64,000 nucleotides of DNA from the NCBI RefSeq assembly GCF_900115925.1, contig NZ_FOYF01000002.1, forward strand, positions 124,001 through 188,000, written 5' to 3'. The position numbers were made by a program, and so were the translations under genes. Positions 1-7,977 of the stretch are shown in pieces (positions within the stretch are counted from its first letter, which is position 1; each line of letters starts with the position of its first letter). The notes beneath the pieces are model-generated. The model was not told the DNA's origin. It did not search any database and worked only from the letters and a program-made list of their open reading frames with translations. The DNA is from Bacillus sp. cl95 (GTDB lineage Bacteria; Bacillota; Bacilli; Bacillales; Cytobacillaceae).

Positions 1-1
1 G

Positions 2-1093
2 AATAATGAAAATCGTGTCGCTATGACACCAGCTGGCGTAGTCAATTTGGTGAAATTCGGACATGAAGTATACATAGAGAGTGGTGCTGGACTAGGTTCA
101 GGCTTCACTGATGAAGATTATAAAGTTGCTGGAGCGCTAATTGTTGATAGCGCGGAAGAAGCATGGTCAAAAGATATGGTTATGAAAGTAAAGGAACCGC
201 TTCCAAGTGAATATGGTTTTTTCCGTGAAGGTTTAATCTTGTTCACATATTTACACTTAGCTCCTGAACCAGAACTTACTAAAGCTTTAATTGAAAACAA
301 AGTAATTGGTATCGCTTACGAGACTGTTCAATTATCAAACGGTTCACTTCCGTTGTTAACGCCTATGAGTGAAGTGGCTGGTAGAATGGCTCCACAAATC
401 GGTGCTCAATTCTTGGAAAAAGTTCACGGCGGTAAAGGTATCCTATTATCAGGCGTACCAGGTGTACAACGTGGAACAGTAACAATTATCGGTGGTGGCG
501 TTGCAGGAACTAACGCTGCGAAAATGGCAATCGGATTAGGTGCAAAAGTTACTATGATCGATTTGAATCCAGACCGTTTACGTCAACTTGATGATATTTT
601 TGGTTCAGATGTAACAACTCTTATGTCTAACCCATACAACATTGCTGAAGCAGTAAAAGAATCTGACCTTGTAATTGGTGCAGTTCTTATCCCTGGTGCA
701 AAGGCGCCAAAGCTTGTAACAGAAGAAATGATTCAAGCAATGACACCTGGCAGCGTAGTTGTTGATATTGCGATTGACCAAGGTGGTATTTTCGAAACAA
801 CGGACCGCATTACTACACATGACAACCCAACATACGAAAAGCATGGAGTTGTTCATTATGCAGTGGCAAACATGCCTGGAGCTGTTCCACGTACATCAAC
901 GCTTGCTCTAACAAACGTTACTGTTCCTTACGCAGTTCAAATTGCGAACAAAGGTTACAAGAATGCTTGCTTAGAAAACGAAGCGTTGTTAAAAGGTATC
1001 AATACCTTAGGCGGATATGTGACGTATCAAGCCGTTGCAGAATCTCATGGGTTAGAATACTCAGACACTCGTTCATTATTAGAGCAACTTTAA
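2..1093 (+). CDS. ald: Alanine dehydrogenase (5' end outside window)
   Basis: NAD-dependent L-alanine dehydrogenase, which interconverts L-alanine with pyruvate and ammonia in the cytosol. In Bacillus it supports growth on alanine and normal sporulation. The frame is open to the left edge; the first visible residues (NNENRVAM) match about residues 10-17 of the roughly 377-residue family, so only the extreme N-terminus is missing. Visible marks are the catalytic-domain stretch HLAPEPELT, the Rossmann nucleotide-binding motif [18 protein letters not shown] and the C-terminal block [16 protein letters not shown] typical of AlaDH. A terminator follows directly. The protein looks intact over the visible part. 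The ATG at 23 is internal (Met17 or so), not the true start. Confidence 0.95.
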   Translation, partial: NNENRVAMTPAGVVNLVKFGHEVYIESGAGLGSGFTDEDYKVAGALIVDSAEEAWSKDMVMKVKEPLPSEYGFFREGLILFTYLHLAPEPELTKALIENKVIGIAYETVQLSNGSLPLLTPMSEVAGRMAPQIGAQFLEKVHGGKGILLSGVPGVQRGTVTIIGGGVAGTNAAKMAIGLGAKVTMIDLNPDRLRQLDDIFGSDVTTLMSNPYNIAEAVKESDLVIGAVLIPGAKAPKLVTEEMIQAMTPGSVVVDIAIDQGGIFETTDRITTHDNPTYEKHGVVHYAVANMPGAVPRTSTLALTNVTVPYAVQIANKGYKNACLENEALLKGINTLGGYVTYQAVAESHGLEYSDTRSLLEQL

Positions 1094-1106
1094 GATATAC
1101 AAAGAT

Positions 1107-1148
1107 AGCTTGTACTTGCTGTTTATGTAGTAGTACAAGCTTTTTTTG
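1107..1148 (+). terminator. Intrinsic terminator of ald
   Basis: AGCTTGTACT pairs with AGTACAAGCT across a 15-nt loop and is followed by a run of T, 14 bases after the ald stop codon. Confidence 0.85.
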
Positions 1149-1185
1149 CTATTTTAGTCACATGTACATTCTTTAGTAGTCATAA

Positions 1186-1228
1186 ATAAGAAGAGGGATT
1201 CCATCAACGGTGGAATCCCTCTTCTTAT
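1186..1228. terminator. Bidirectional terminator between convergent genes
   Basis: An 18-bp perfect stem (ATAAGAAGAGGGATTCCA with its complement, 7-nt loop) lies between ald and the convergent peptidase gene. Its A- and T-rich flanks let it act in both directions. Confidence 0.7.
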
Positions 1229-1245
1229 TTTGAGTTTTATTTAAT

Positions 1246-1322
1246 GGCTCTATTAAATTTGCCTGTTGCCTTCCGTTCTAATAAACATTGTTCAAAAATC
1301 AACATTAAACTTTAAGATAGCC
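1246..1322 (-). mobile_element. Repeat copy R1: 77-bp MITE-like element with 8-bp target duplication
   Basis: The ends are imperfect inverted repeats (GGCTCTATTAAA at the left, TTTAAGATAGCC at the right). The inside is a short reverse-oriented version of the repeat seen at 7490, 30176 and 41083: it contains the complement of AACAGGCAA and GGCAACAGG-like arms and TCAACATTAAAC. The element is flanked by a perfect 8-bp direct repeat, TATTTAAT, at 1238-1245 and 1323-1330. The insertion falls within the stop codon of the downstream minus-strand peptidase gene and restores a stop. No coding capacity. Confidence 0.75.
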
Positions 1323-2419
1323 TATTTAATAACCAAAAGTTCTTTCGGGAACTTCGTTAAGATTTCGACTCCGTTAGCCGTAACGACAACGTCATCTTCA
1401 ATTCTTACTCCTGCAACATCCGGCACGTAAATCCCTGGTTCAATTGTAAATACCATACCTTCTTGTAACTTTAAATCATTTGTTTCTGTCATGGAAGGAT
1501 ACTCATGAACGCTGATTCCTAATCCATGTCCAAGGCGATGCGGGAAGTAGTCTCCATAACCTGCGTCGGCGATAATGTTACGGGCTGCCAAATCAATTGT
1601 CGAACATGCTACCCCTGGCTTAACTGCATCTAGGGCTGCAAGCTGTCCTTTTAACACTGTATTGTAAATTTCTTTCTGCTTGTCGCTTATGTCACCGAAT
1701 GCGACAGTACGTGTAATGTCAGAACAATATCCATCAATCACGACGCCAAGATCAAAAAGAACGAGGTCACCACGCTGGATTTTTGTCATTCCTGGTGTGC
1801 CATGTGGTGCTGATGCATTGGCGCCTGTCAAAACCATAGTGGAGAACGACATTTTGTTAACGCCTTTCTTTTTCAAGGCAAATTCCACTGCGGATAGAAC
1901 ATCAAGTTCAGATTTTCCTTCAGCTATTTCTTCGACTCCTACTTCGATTGCATAGTCAGCAAGCGCACACGCCTCGCGAAGAATGCCTAATTCTTTCTCA
2001 TCCTTCACCATGCGTAAAACACGGATCTTTTCTTCCGCTGAAATAAACGTTGCTTGCGGGAACAATTGAGAAATTGCTTCATATCTTTCGACATTCATAT
2101 GTTCTTTCTCAATGGCTACATTGCCTACATTGCCTACTCTTGAGCCAATGGCTTTTTGTACTAACTCCCAAGGACGATCAATGTCACTATGATCGACGAT
2201 GTCCAATTTCCACCCAGCATGTCTTGCTTCTTGCTTATCCATAGCCGGGCAAACCAGGAATGGCTCTGCATCTTGAAATACTGCAAGTGCCAATAGGCGC
2301 TCATGTGGATTACTATAAAAACCGGTAAAGTAAAAAACACTTTCAGATGATGTTAAAAATGTGACTTGCACATCGTTTTCCTTCATCCATCCTGATAGTT
2401 TGTCAAATCTTTCGTTCAA
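1322..2419 (-). CDS. M24-family Xaa-Pro aminopeptidase/dipeptidase
   Basis: Cytosolic metallopeptidase of the pita-bread (M24) fold that removes or splits peptides ending in or containing proline. The N-terminal third is a creatinase-like domain; the C-terminal two thirds carry the dinuclear metal site: the two aspartates in DLGVVIDGYCSDITRT (about 220-236), the His in GHGLGISVHEYP (about 296-308), and the glutamates in FTIEPGIY (about 325) and RIEDD (about 339). Length 365 fits YqhT/PepQ-like proteins (about 355-365). The start is preceded by a GGGGATTA-type SD. The gene converges on ald. Its TAG stop is created by the junction with repeat R1; without the repeat the same codon would read TAA. 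Exact substrate preference cannot be told. Confidence 0.88.
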   Translation of the reverse strand: MNERFDKLSGWMKENDVQVTFLTSSESVFYFTGFYSNPHERLLALAVFQDAEPFLVCPAMDKQEARHAGWKLDIVDHSDIDRPWELVQKAIGSRVGNVGNVAIEKEHMNVERYEAISQLFPQATFISAEEKIRVLRMVKDEKELGILREACALADYAIEVGVEEIAEGKSELDVLSAVEFALKKKGVNKMSFSTMVLTGANASAPHGTPGMTKIQRGDLVLFDLGVVIDGYCSDITRTVAFGDISDKQKEIYNTVLKGQLAALDAVKPGVACSTIDLAARNIIADAGYGDYFPHRLGHGLGISVHEYPSMTETNDLKLQEGMVFTIEPGIYVPDVAGVRIEDDVVVTANGVEILTKFPKELLVIK

Positions 2420-2562
2420 TGTATAATCCCCCTTAGAATAATTGTGAATGTTGATATGTAAGGATTTTAAGGACTATGGAATTGGGTAAGAATAGAGTGT
2501 CGGCAGGAATTCCTTCCGTTAGGTTGAATAACTATATTACTACTGCGAAAGGAGCAATAAAC

Positions 2563-3243
2563 ATGAAAGTATCCTATCACGGACATTCCGTTGTAAAAAT
2601 AGAAACGGAAGGTAAAACCATTCTTATTGATCCATTTATCTCAGGCAATCAACTTACTGATCTAGAAGTCAATCGTGTCCATCCTGATGTTATTATTCTA
2701 ACACACGGACACTCAGACCATGTAGGAGATACAGTAGAATTGGCTAAGAAAAATAATTCACTTGTTATAGCGAACTTCGAACTAGCAACGTATTTAGGCT
2801 GGCAAGGAGTAAAAACTCATGCTATGCACATTGGTGGTGCCTATCAATTTGAATTCGGGAAAGTTAAATTGACACAAGCTTTCCATGGAACTGGTATGGA
2901 AACGGAGGATAAGAACTTTATTTATCTTGGGATGCCAGCGGGGATTTTGTTCATGTCAGAAGGAAAAACAATCTATCATGCTGGTGACACAGGTCTGTTT
3001 TCCGATATGAAATTAATAGGTCAACGCCATCCAATTGATATAGCATTTTTACCTATTGGGGATAATTTCACGATGGGACCTGAGGACGCTGCATATGCGG
3101 CTGAACTATTGAACGCGAAATTGACTGTTCCCATTCATTTCAACACATTCCCACCTATAAAGCAGGATCCACAACTATTTATTCAATTGTTGGACAAGCA
3201 AAAAGGTAGAGTATTGAGTCCGGGAGAAGCAATAGAACTTTGA
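2563..3243 (+). CDS. ytkL: Metal-dependent hydrolase YtkL (UPF0173, metallo-beta-lactamase fold)
   Basis: Small single-domain metallo-beta-lactamase-fold hydrolase of unknown substrate, conserved in Bacillaceae next to ytoI. The metal motif [10 protein letters not shown] gives His48, His50, Asp52 and His53; further ligands are visible in YHAGDTGLF and PIHFNTFPP. The start at 2563 ([10 protein letters not shown]) is chosen because an AAAGGAG SD lies just upstream and it gives 226 residues, the usual family size; the 29 upstream codons are unlikely to be translated. It is divergent from the peptidase gene and followed by a small membrane protein gene. Confidence 0.9.
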   Translation: MKVSYHGHSVVKIETEGKTILIDPFISGNQLTDLEVNRVHPDVIILTHGHSDHVGDTVELAKKNNSLVIANFELATYLGWQGVKTHAMHIGGAYQFEFGKVKLTQAFHGTGMETEDKNFIYLGMPAGILFMSEGKTIYHAGDTGLFSDMKLIGQRHPIDIAFLPIGDNFTMGPEDAAYAAELLNAKLTVPIHFNTFPPIKQDPQLFIQLLDKQKGRVLSPGEAIEL

Positions 3244-3349
3244 TCACTTACTGACGAATATGTACACGGAACTATAAGCCAATCCTCTTCTATTTTGTAA
3301 ACTTCATGCATACAAATGAAACAAGCATGTACCTTTAGGAGGAGAATTG

Positions 3350-3595
3350 ATGAAGAAGAATCGATATCTACTTTGTCTGTTGGTTTGTGGACTGCTATTA
3401 TATTTTGCGGTCCCGCGCATTTCTATCACGGCAGAAGGATTACCAGGTTTTTTTGCCATTGCATGGCTACTGCTTGCCTTGTTTGTTGTTGCTGGTAATC
3501 TAATAGGTATTCTTTATAGCCCAAGAAAAGCGACAAATCGAGCTATGCTGCATTCCGAAAGAATTCAAAAAAGGATTCGACAGTTCAACAGATAA
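3350..3595 (+). CDS. Small membrane protein of unknown function
   Basis: 81 residues, with an AGGAGGA SD placed for the ATG at 3350. Two hydrophobic segments can be seen: YLLCLLVCGLLLYFAV (about 5-21) and a longer one, FFAIAWLLLALFVVAGNLIGIL (about 32-53). A basic tail (RKATNRAMLHSERIQKRIRQ) is probably cytosolic. It sits between ytkL and ytoI. I do not recognise a family. The strong SD, the membrane-protein composition and the basic tail support a real gene. Confidence 0.7.
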   Translation: MKKNRYLLCLLVCGLLLYFAVPRISITAEGLPGFFAIAWLLLALFVVAGNLIGILYSPRKATNRAMLHSERIQKRIRQFNR

Positions 3596-3699
3596 ACATT
3601 CTTGTTTTCGTTATCGCATTGTGCCAAGACTTTTTAAACTTTATAATATAAATAGAAACACGAAAAATATATGGATTTTGAAGATAAAGGGTGAAGGTC

Positions 3700-5019
3700 T
3701 TGGCAACAAAGCATGAACAAATACTGGAGTATATCGATGAACTGCCTATAGGTGAAAAAATATCAGTACGGCAGATTGCCAAGGCAATGAGCGTAAGTGA
3801 GGGAACTGCCTACAGGGCGATTAAAGATGCCGAAAATAAAGGTTTTGTTAGTACAATCGAACGTGTAGGTACAATCAGGATCGAACGCAAGAAAAAGGAA
3901 AATATCGAGAAACTTACATATGCAGAAGTTGTAAATATTGTTGATGGACAAGTCCTGGGTGGAAAAGCGGGTTTACACAAAACTCTTAATAAATTCGTCA
4001 TTGGTGCGATGGAACTTGAGGCAATGATGCGTTATACAGGTGCTGGTAACTTGTTAATCGTAGGAAATCGCACAAGAGCTCATGGATATGCTCTTAGAGC
4101 AGGGGCAGCCGTACTAATCACGGGTGGTTTTGATACGGAAGAAGAAGTGAAAAAACTAGCCGATGAACTACAGTTACCCATTATCTCGACTAGTTATGAC
4201 ACCTTTACCGTAGCAACCATGATCAACCGCGCCATCTATGACCAATTAATCAAAAAGGAAATTATCCTGGTTGAAGATATTTTGACACCACTGGATGAAA
4301 CGATTTATTTAAAAACGACTGACAAAGTGGAGCAATGGCATACATATAATCGTGAATCATTACATAGTCGCTATCCAGTCGTTGATAACAATATGAAGAT
4401 TCAAGGCATGATTACGGCAAAGGATATCATGGGACAGAGCTATGACACATCCATTGATCGGATCATGACGAAGAATCCAATGATTGTAAGTGGCAAAACA
4501 AGCGTTGCGTCAGCTGCTCACATGATGGTATGGGAAGGAATTGAGGTTCTACCCGTAGTCGACGAAGGTAACAAGCTAGAGGGAATCATTAGTAGGCAGG
4601 ATGTTCTGAAGGCCTTGCAAATGAACCAAAGGCAGCCCCAGGTCGGTGAAACGCTGGATGATGCGGTAACGAACCAACTTGTACTGATGCGAGGGAAAAC
4701 GAAAGGCGAGGATATTTTTCGTTGCGAAGTTACTCCTCAGATGACGAATCATCTTGGTACGATCTCATATGGGGTCTTTACAACGATTGTTACTGAAGCC
4801 GCCAATCGTGTTTTAAGAGGATACAAAAAAGGTGATTTAGTTGTTGAAAACATGACCATTTACTTTATCAAGCCGGTTCAAATTGACAGTACGCTTGATG
4901 TGTATCCGAAAATTCTTGAAGTCGGAAGAAAATTTGGTAAAGTGGATGTCGAAGTTTTCAATGAAGGAATATTGGTGGGCAAGGCCATGATGATGTGTCA
5001 ATTGATTGACAGGCATTAA
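3700..5019 (+). CDS. ytoI: YtoI: HTH-DRTGG-CBS-thioesterase regulator-like protein
   Basis: Multidomain cytosolic protein: an N-terminal winged-helix (SVRQIAKAMSVSEGTAYRAIKDAENKG, about 22-48), a DRTGG domain (about 80-185), two CBS motifs (about 195-310, with MTKNPMIV and GIISRQDVLKAL) and a C-terminal hot-dog thioesterase-like domain (about 335-430). The CBS pair suggests binding of an adenine nucleotide; the target genes are unknown. I chose the TTG at 3700 (LATKHEQIL...) because it gives 439 residues and matches the known N-terminus of the B. subtilis protein; the GTG at 3691 overlaps the SD. A terminator follows. Confidence 0.88.
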   Translation: MATKHEQILEYIDELPIGEKISVRQIAKAMSVSEGTAYRAIKDAENKGFVSTIERVGTIRIERKKKENIEKLTYAEVVNIVDGQVLGGKAGLHKTLNKFVIGAMELEAMMRYTGAGNLLIVGNRTRAHGYALRAGAAVLITGGFDTEEEVKKLADELQLPIISTSYDTFTVATMINRAIYDQLIKKEIILVEDILTPLDETIYLKTTDKVEQWHTYNRESLHSRYPVVDNNMKIQGMITAKDIMGQSYDTSIDRIMTKNPMIVSGKTSVASAAHMMVWEGIEVLPVVDEGNKLEGIISRQDVLKALQMNQRQPQVGETLDDAVTNQLVLMRGKTKGEDIFRCEVTPQMTNHLGTISYGVFTTIVTEAANRVLRGYKKGDLVVENMTIYFIKPVQIDSTLDVYPKILEVGRKFGKVDVEVFNEGILVGKAMMMCQLIDRH

Positions 5020-5062
5020 CCTATTCTTTATTTCAGTTAGACTTTTACCAATAGAAGAATAA

Positions 5063-5095
5063 AAGCCGCTTCAACAAAGAAGCGGCTTCTTATCT
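5063..5095. terminator. Terminator between ytoI and ytpI
   Basis: AAGCCGCTTC pairs with GAAGCGGCTT across a 6-nt loop between two convergent genes. It is followed by TCTTATCTT on the plus strand and preceded by A-rich sequence, so it may serve both. Confidence 0.75.
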
Positions 5096-5128
5096 TCTAT
5101 TCATTCATGAACAGATATGAATTTTTGA

Positions 5129-5437
5129 TTAGTTTTTGCCATTAAGCTGCTCGAATTCTTTAATCGCAAGTGGTAAGTATGTTTTGTAAGCTTTATAACC
5201 TGCCCAAATACTTAATACTCCAATCAAGATGAAAATCGAGGAGATTACATAAGTAGTCGTTGTGCTATATAGAAATAGCTGGTTCACTCCAAACAAGCCT
5301 ACAAATAATCCTAGGGCGATGCTGGATTTTCCTGATAGCCATTTTCTTTCTGCAGGACGGTTGCTACGGACATATTTCATTTTATAAAATACATAGAAAG
5401 CAAATGAGAGAACGATAAATATTACTAGAGTTGGCAT
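5129..5437 (-). CDS. ytpI: YtpI-like membrane protein
   Basis: 102-residue integral membrane protein with three hydrophobic segments: LVIFIVLSFAFYVFY near the N-terminus, SIALGLFVGLFGVNQLFLY in the middle, and TYVISSIFILIGVLSIWAGY in the C-terminal half. The cytosolic loop after the first segment is basic (KYVRSNRPAERKWLSGK). Its place between ytoI and nrnA and its length match YtpI of B. subtilis. Function unknown. Confidence 0.82.
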   Translation of the reverse strand: MPTLVIFIVLSFAFYVFYKMKYVRSNRPAERKWLSGKSSIALGLFVGLFGVNQLFLYSTTTTYVISSIFILIGVLSIWAGYKAYKTYLPLAIKEFEQLNGKN

Positions 5438-5547
5438 GTTTTGAATTCCTCCATGAACTTATTCTCGTTTCTTATTCTAATTGTTTTTTAATGGAATTGC
5501 TATGATAGGATTTTACAAAAATAATTTCAGACTTAAAGGAGAACTTT

Positions 5548-6480
5548 ATGAAAAAGCAAATTTTACAAACGATAGAGCAATATGAAACGATCATTGTTCA
5601 CCGCCATGTACGTCCAGATCCAGATGCCTATGGTTCCCAATGCGGGCTGGTCGAAATTTTAAAAGCATCATTCCCCCAAAAAAACATCTATGCAGTTGGT
5701 AAAGAAGAAGAATCGCTCCATTTTCTCAGAAGGTTAGATCAAATAGATGACAGTGTTTATGAAGGGGCGCTTGTTATTGTTTGTGATACGGCGAATGAGG
5801 AGCGCATTTGTGACGAGCGTTATAAATTGGCAGATAAACTCATTAAAATCGATCATCATCCAAATGAAGATCCTTATGGAGACATTTTATGGGTCGATAC
5901 AACAGCTAGTTCTGCAAGTGAGATGATTTATGAGTTCTATTTATTTGGTCGTGAAAAAGGGTTGCAAATGAATGATGAGTCCGCTCGCCTCCTATATGCA
6001 GGAATTGTTGGAGATACGGGAAGATTTCTTTTCCCAAGCACTTCAGAAAAAACATTTGCTTATGCAGGAGAACTAATCCGCTATTCTTTTTCTCGTACGG
6101 AAATGTATGACCGTATGTATGAACTCAAACCGAATGTTGTAAAATTAAGCGGATATGTACTGCAAAATTTTGAAATGCACGAAAATGGAGTTGCTTCAGT
6201 GACTCTATCTAAAGAACTGCTTGCCACATATGAGGCAAAGGCATCTGAAGCTTCATTATTAGTTGGTACACTTGGAAATGTTGCAGGTATCAAGGCATGG
6301 GTTTTCTTTATTGAAGAACATGATCAAATTCGGGTTCGTTTGCGTTCGAAAGGACCTGTCATCAATGGAGTTGCCCGGAATTATAAGGGAGGGGGACATC
6401 CGTTAGCTGCAGGGGCATCTATTCATAACTGGAGCGAAGCCAAAGCAGTTATTAGTGAACTTGAAGAGGTTTGTCAGTAA
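5548..6480 (+). CDS. nrnA: Bifunctional oligoribonuclease / pAp phosphatase NrnA
   Basis: DHH-family phosphoesterase that degrades very short RNAs (2-5 nt) and dephosphorylates pAp to AMP; it replaces Orn in Firmicutes. The DHH domain carries HVRPDPDAYGSQ (about 19-30), the second metal aspartate in VIVCDTAN and the signature IDHHPNEDPYGD (about 100-111). The C-terminal DHHA1 domain carries the substrate-binding GGGHPLAAGA (about 282-291). Length 310 is normal. An AAAGGAGAAC SD precedes the ATG. It is divergent from ytpI and convergent with ytrI. Confidence 0.95.
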   Translation: MKKQILQTIEQYETIIVHRHVRPDPDAYGSQCGLVEILKASFPQKNIYAVGKEEESLHFLRRLDQIDDSVYEGALVIVCDTANEERICDERYKLADKLIKIDHHPNEDPYGDILWVDTTASSASEMIYEFYLFGREKGLQMNDESARLLYAGIVGDTGRFLFPSTSEKTFAYAGELIRYSFSRTEMYDRMYELKPNVVKLSGYVLQNFEMHENGVASVTLSKELLATYEAKASEASLLVGTLGNVAGIKAWVFFIEEHDQIRVRLRSKGPVINGVARNYKGGGHPLAAGASIHNWSEAKAVISELEEVCQ

Positions 6481-6489
6481 TTATGAAAA

Positions 6490-6521
6490 AAGGGGATGGC
6501 TCGAATCGAGTCATCCCCCTT
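6490..6521. terminator. Bidirectional terminator nrnA / ytrI
   Basis: AAGGGGATGGCTCG pairs with CGAGTCATCCCCCTT (one bulge) between convergent genes, with an A-run on the left and T-rich sequence on the right. Confidence 0.8.
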
Positions 6522-6551
6522 ATTGTTTATTCATACTGCATGAATCTCCAC

Positions 6552-7055
6552 TCACTCCAGAAGGAGATTCACTTGAATGGATAAAGTAGTGTAAATGAAT
6601 ACTTCCTTTACTTGAAGACGGTATCTTTTGTCATTTATCTTAACCGTCTTGTTTTCAATTGCTTTTTTTAGAAGCGACCTGCTTTTAAACACAGACTCTA
6701 GATCCTTTGCTTTCATCACATCGAGATCCTCGTTAATCTCTTGCTCTACCTCAAAAATACTGAAAGCATCCAACTCATCGTATTTATCCCCATTCGCTAT
6801 TTTGACACTTATTTTTTGAACTGTTAATTGTTCCATGTTTTTCTTATTTAAAGCTTGAAATTCATCTTGCCATATCTTTATGTCACTTTTAAGCTCCATT
6901 ATCGTATCGCTTTGTTTATGGAGTAATTTTGCCTGTTTTTCTTGGAGAACTCCATAAATGTATATAAATACGAGCCAACTGATTATCGCTCCGATGGCCA
7001 TTCCTCCAAAAAGACGCTGCCACGATGACTGTCTATAAAACGGCGGAATCCTCAT
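6552..7055 (-). CDS. ytrI: Sporulation membrane protein YtrI
   Basis: 167-residue protein with one N-terminal transmembrane helix (LFGGMAIGAIISWLVFIYIYGVL, about 15-37), a coiled-coil-like segment (LLHKQSDTIMELKSDIKIWQ, about 45-64) and a C-terminal extracytoplasmic domain. YtrI is needed in B. subtilis for forming fully resistant spores. Its ATG overlaps the ytrH stop codon by one base (TAATG), so the two are translationally coupled. It converges on nrnA. Confidence 0.85.
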   Translation of the reverse strand: MRIPPFYRQSSWQRLFGGMAIGAIISWLVFIYIYGVLQEKQAKLLHKQSDTIMELKSDIKIWQDEFQALNKKNMEQLTVQKISVKIANGDKYDELDAFSIFEVEQEINEDLDVMKAKDLESVFKSRSLLKKAIENKTVKINDKRYRLQVKEVFIYTTLSIQVNLLLE

Positions 7056-7408
7056 TAGGATATATGCTCCTGTGTAAGCCAGCTAAGAATTGTTGCTCCC
7101 GTTTGAGCGCCTCCCATAGCGGACATAATCAACAGGAACTGTTTGAATAAATCCTTTGTGTCTGCATTAAATAGACCTTTTTCAAAACTATAAACAGTAT
7201 CAAAAGTTCCACCAATCGCCGCAACGATGGCCCAAATTTTTAAAGAGGATGCAATTCGGAATATTGCAGTCATAGGGGGCTGACCCGTTAAGAATGCAGC
7301 CATGGCACCAATGAGGGCACCGCCTAATAAAACTCCGAGTGCGATAAAGTAACTCTCTATAAAAGTAGGAAAAAAACCGATTTCTTTCATTCCTTTAACC
7401 GTCCTCAT
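7055..7408 (-). CDS. ytrH: Sporulation membrane protein YtrH
   Basis: 117-residue polytopic membrane protein with segments SYFIALGVLLGGALIGAMAAFL (about 19-40), IWAIVAAIGGTFDTVY (about 58-73) and LLIMSAMGGAQTGATILSWL (about 92-111). The ending SWLTQEHIS is typical of YtrH, which with YtrI is made in the mother cell under sigma-E. The start is uncertain: the SD is weak and a Met at residue 7 is a possible alternative. A candidate sigma-E promoter lies upstream. Confidence 0.85.
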   Translation of the reverse strand: MRTVKGMKEIGFFPTFIESYFIALGVLLGGALIGAMAAFLTGQPPMTAIFRIASSLKIWAIVAAIGGTFDTVYSFEKGLFNADTKDLFKQFLLIMSAMGGAQTGATILSWLTQEHIS

Positions 7409-7432
7409 CCTGCAAATTTACTTCCTTAATCC

Positions 7433-7461
7433 ATTTTATGGACGAACATAGCCGAATATGT
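7433..7461 (-). promoter_or_regulatory. Candidate sigma-E promoter of ytrH-ytrI
   Basis: On the minus strand ACATATTC is followed after about 16 bases by CATAAAAT, which resembles the sigma-E pattern (ATA near -35, CATA at -10). It lies 25 bases before ytrH. The ytrHI operon is sigma-E dependent in B. subtilis; the match here is by eye only. Confidence 0.4.
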
Positions 7462-7489
7462 CCAATTGGATCTTCCGCTTTTCTAAATT

Positions 7490-7587
7490 GGTAATGTTAA
7501 AGTACATTGTTGATTTGTTGCACTTTGTTGATTGGAGCGGAAAGCAAGCGTCTGGAGCGGAAATCAACAGGCAAGCTTAACAGAGAA
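7490..7587 (+). repeat. Repeat copy R2: short MITE-like element
   Basis: The left end GGTAATGTTAAAG and right end CTTAACAGAGAA are decayed forms of the GGCTCTGTTAAA/TTTAACAGAGCC inverted repeats. The inside has GTTGATTGGAGCGGAA and CTGGAGCGGAAATCAACAGG but lacks the GC-rich middle seen in the long copies. It aligns with R1 read in reverse. Imperfect flanking repeats (TCTAAATT, CTAAAATA) hint at a target duplication. Confidence 0.6.
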
Positions 7588-7597
7588 CTAAAATAAA

Positions 7598-7893
7598 GGC
7601 TCTTTTCTAAAAGATTGTTGTTTTTTAAATAAGTTTTTTGAGAACAAGTCATTAACATTGAAGTTGATTGGAGCGGAAGGTGCGAGACTCCTGCGGGAAT
7701 AGCGGGACAGGTGAGACCCCGCAGGCGCATTTGCGCCGAGGAGGCTCACCGCACGCCCAAGACGAATTTGTCCATGAAAAAGCCGGCATTAAGGCTTTTT
7801 CATAATTCGTAACGCGGAAAGCGAGCATCCTGGAGTGGAAATCAACTACTACAATCTATTTGATAAATAGCAACAATGTTAACGAAAACATTC
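7598..7893 (+). repeat. Repeat copy R3: long structured intergenic element, alternative ends
   Basis: The outer ends are GGCTCTTTTC on the left and the decayed complement GAAAACATTC on the right. Next come GATTGTTG (7613-7620) and CAACAATG (7871-7878). The core runs from GTTGATT (7663) to AATCAAC (7840-7846). Inside are CCTGCGGG (7690-7697) pairing with CCCGCAGG (7718-7725), and the hairpin GGCGCATTTGCGCC. One arm holds an extra hairpin (7752-7810) in which ACGAATT and ATGAAAAAGCC pair with GGCTTTTTCAT and AATTCGT. The A-rich 7-mer AAATAAA flanks both sides. Reading frames through this element are not genes. Confidence 0.7.
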
Positions 7894-7977
7894 AAATAAA
7901 AACAGAACATATTTTCTTTTTTTAAAATGAAGATTTATAATAGAAGGATAAAGGTAGTTTATAAGGGTGTGAAAAAA

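Noticed and set aside
7497-7730. Minus-strand reading frame of 77 codons
   Set aside because: It runs through repeats R2 and R3, has no SD and changes with repeat copy; it is a by-product of GC-rich repeat sequence.
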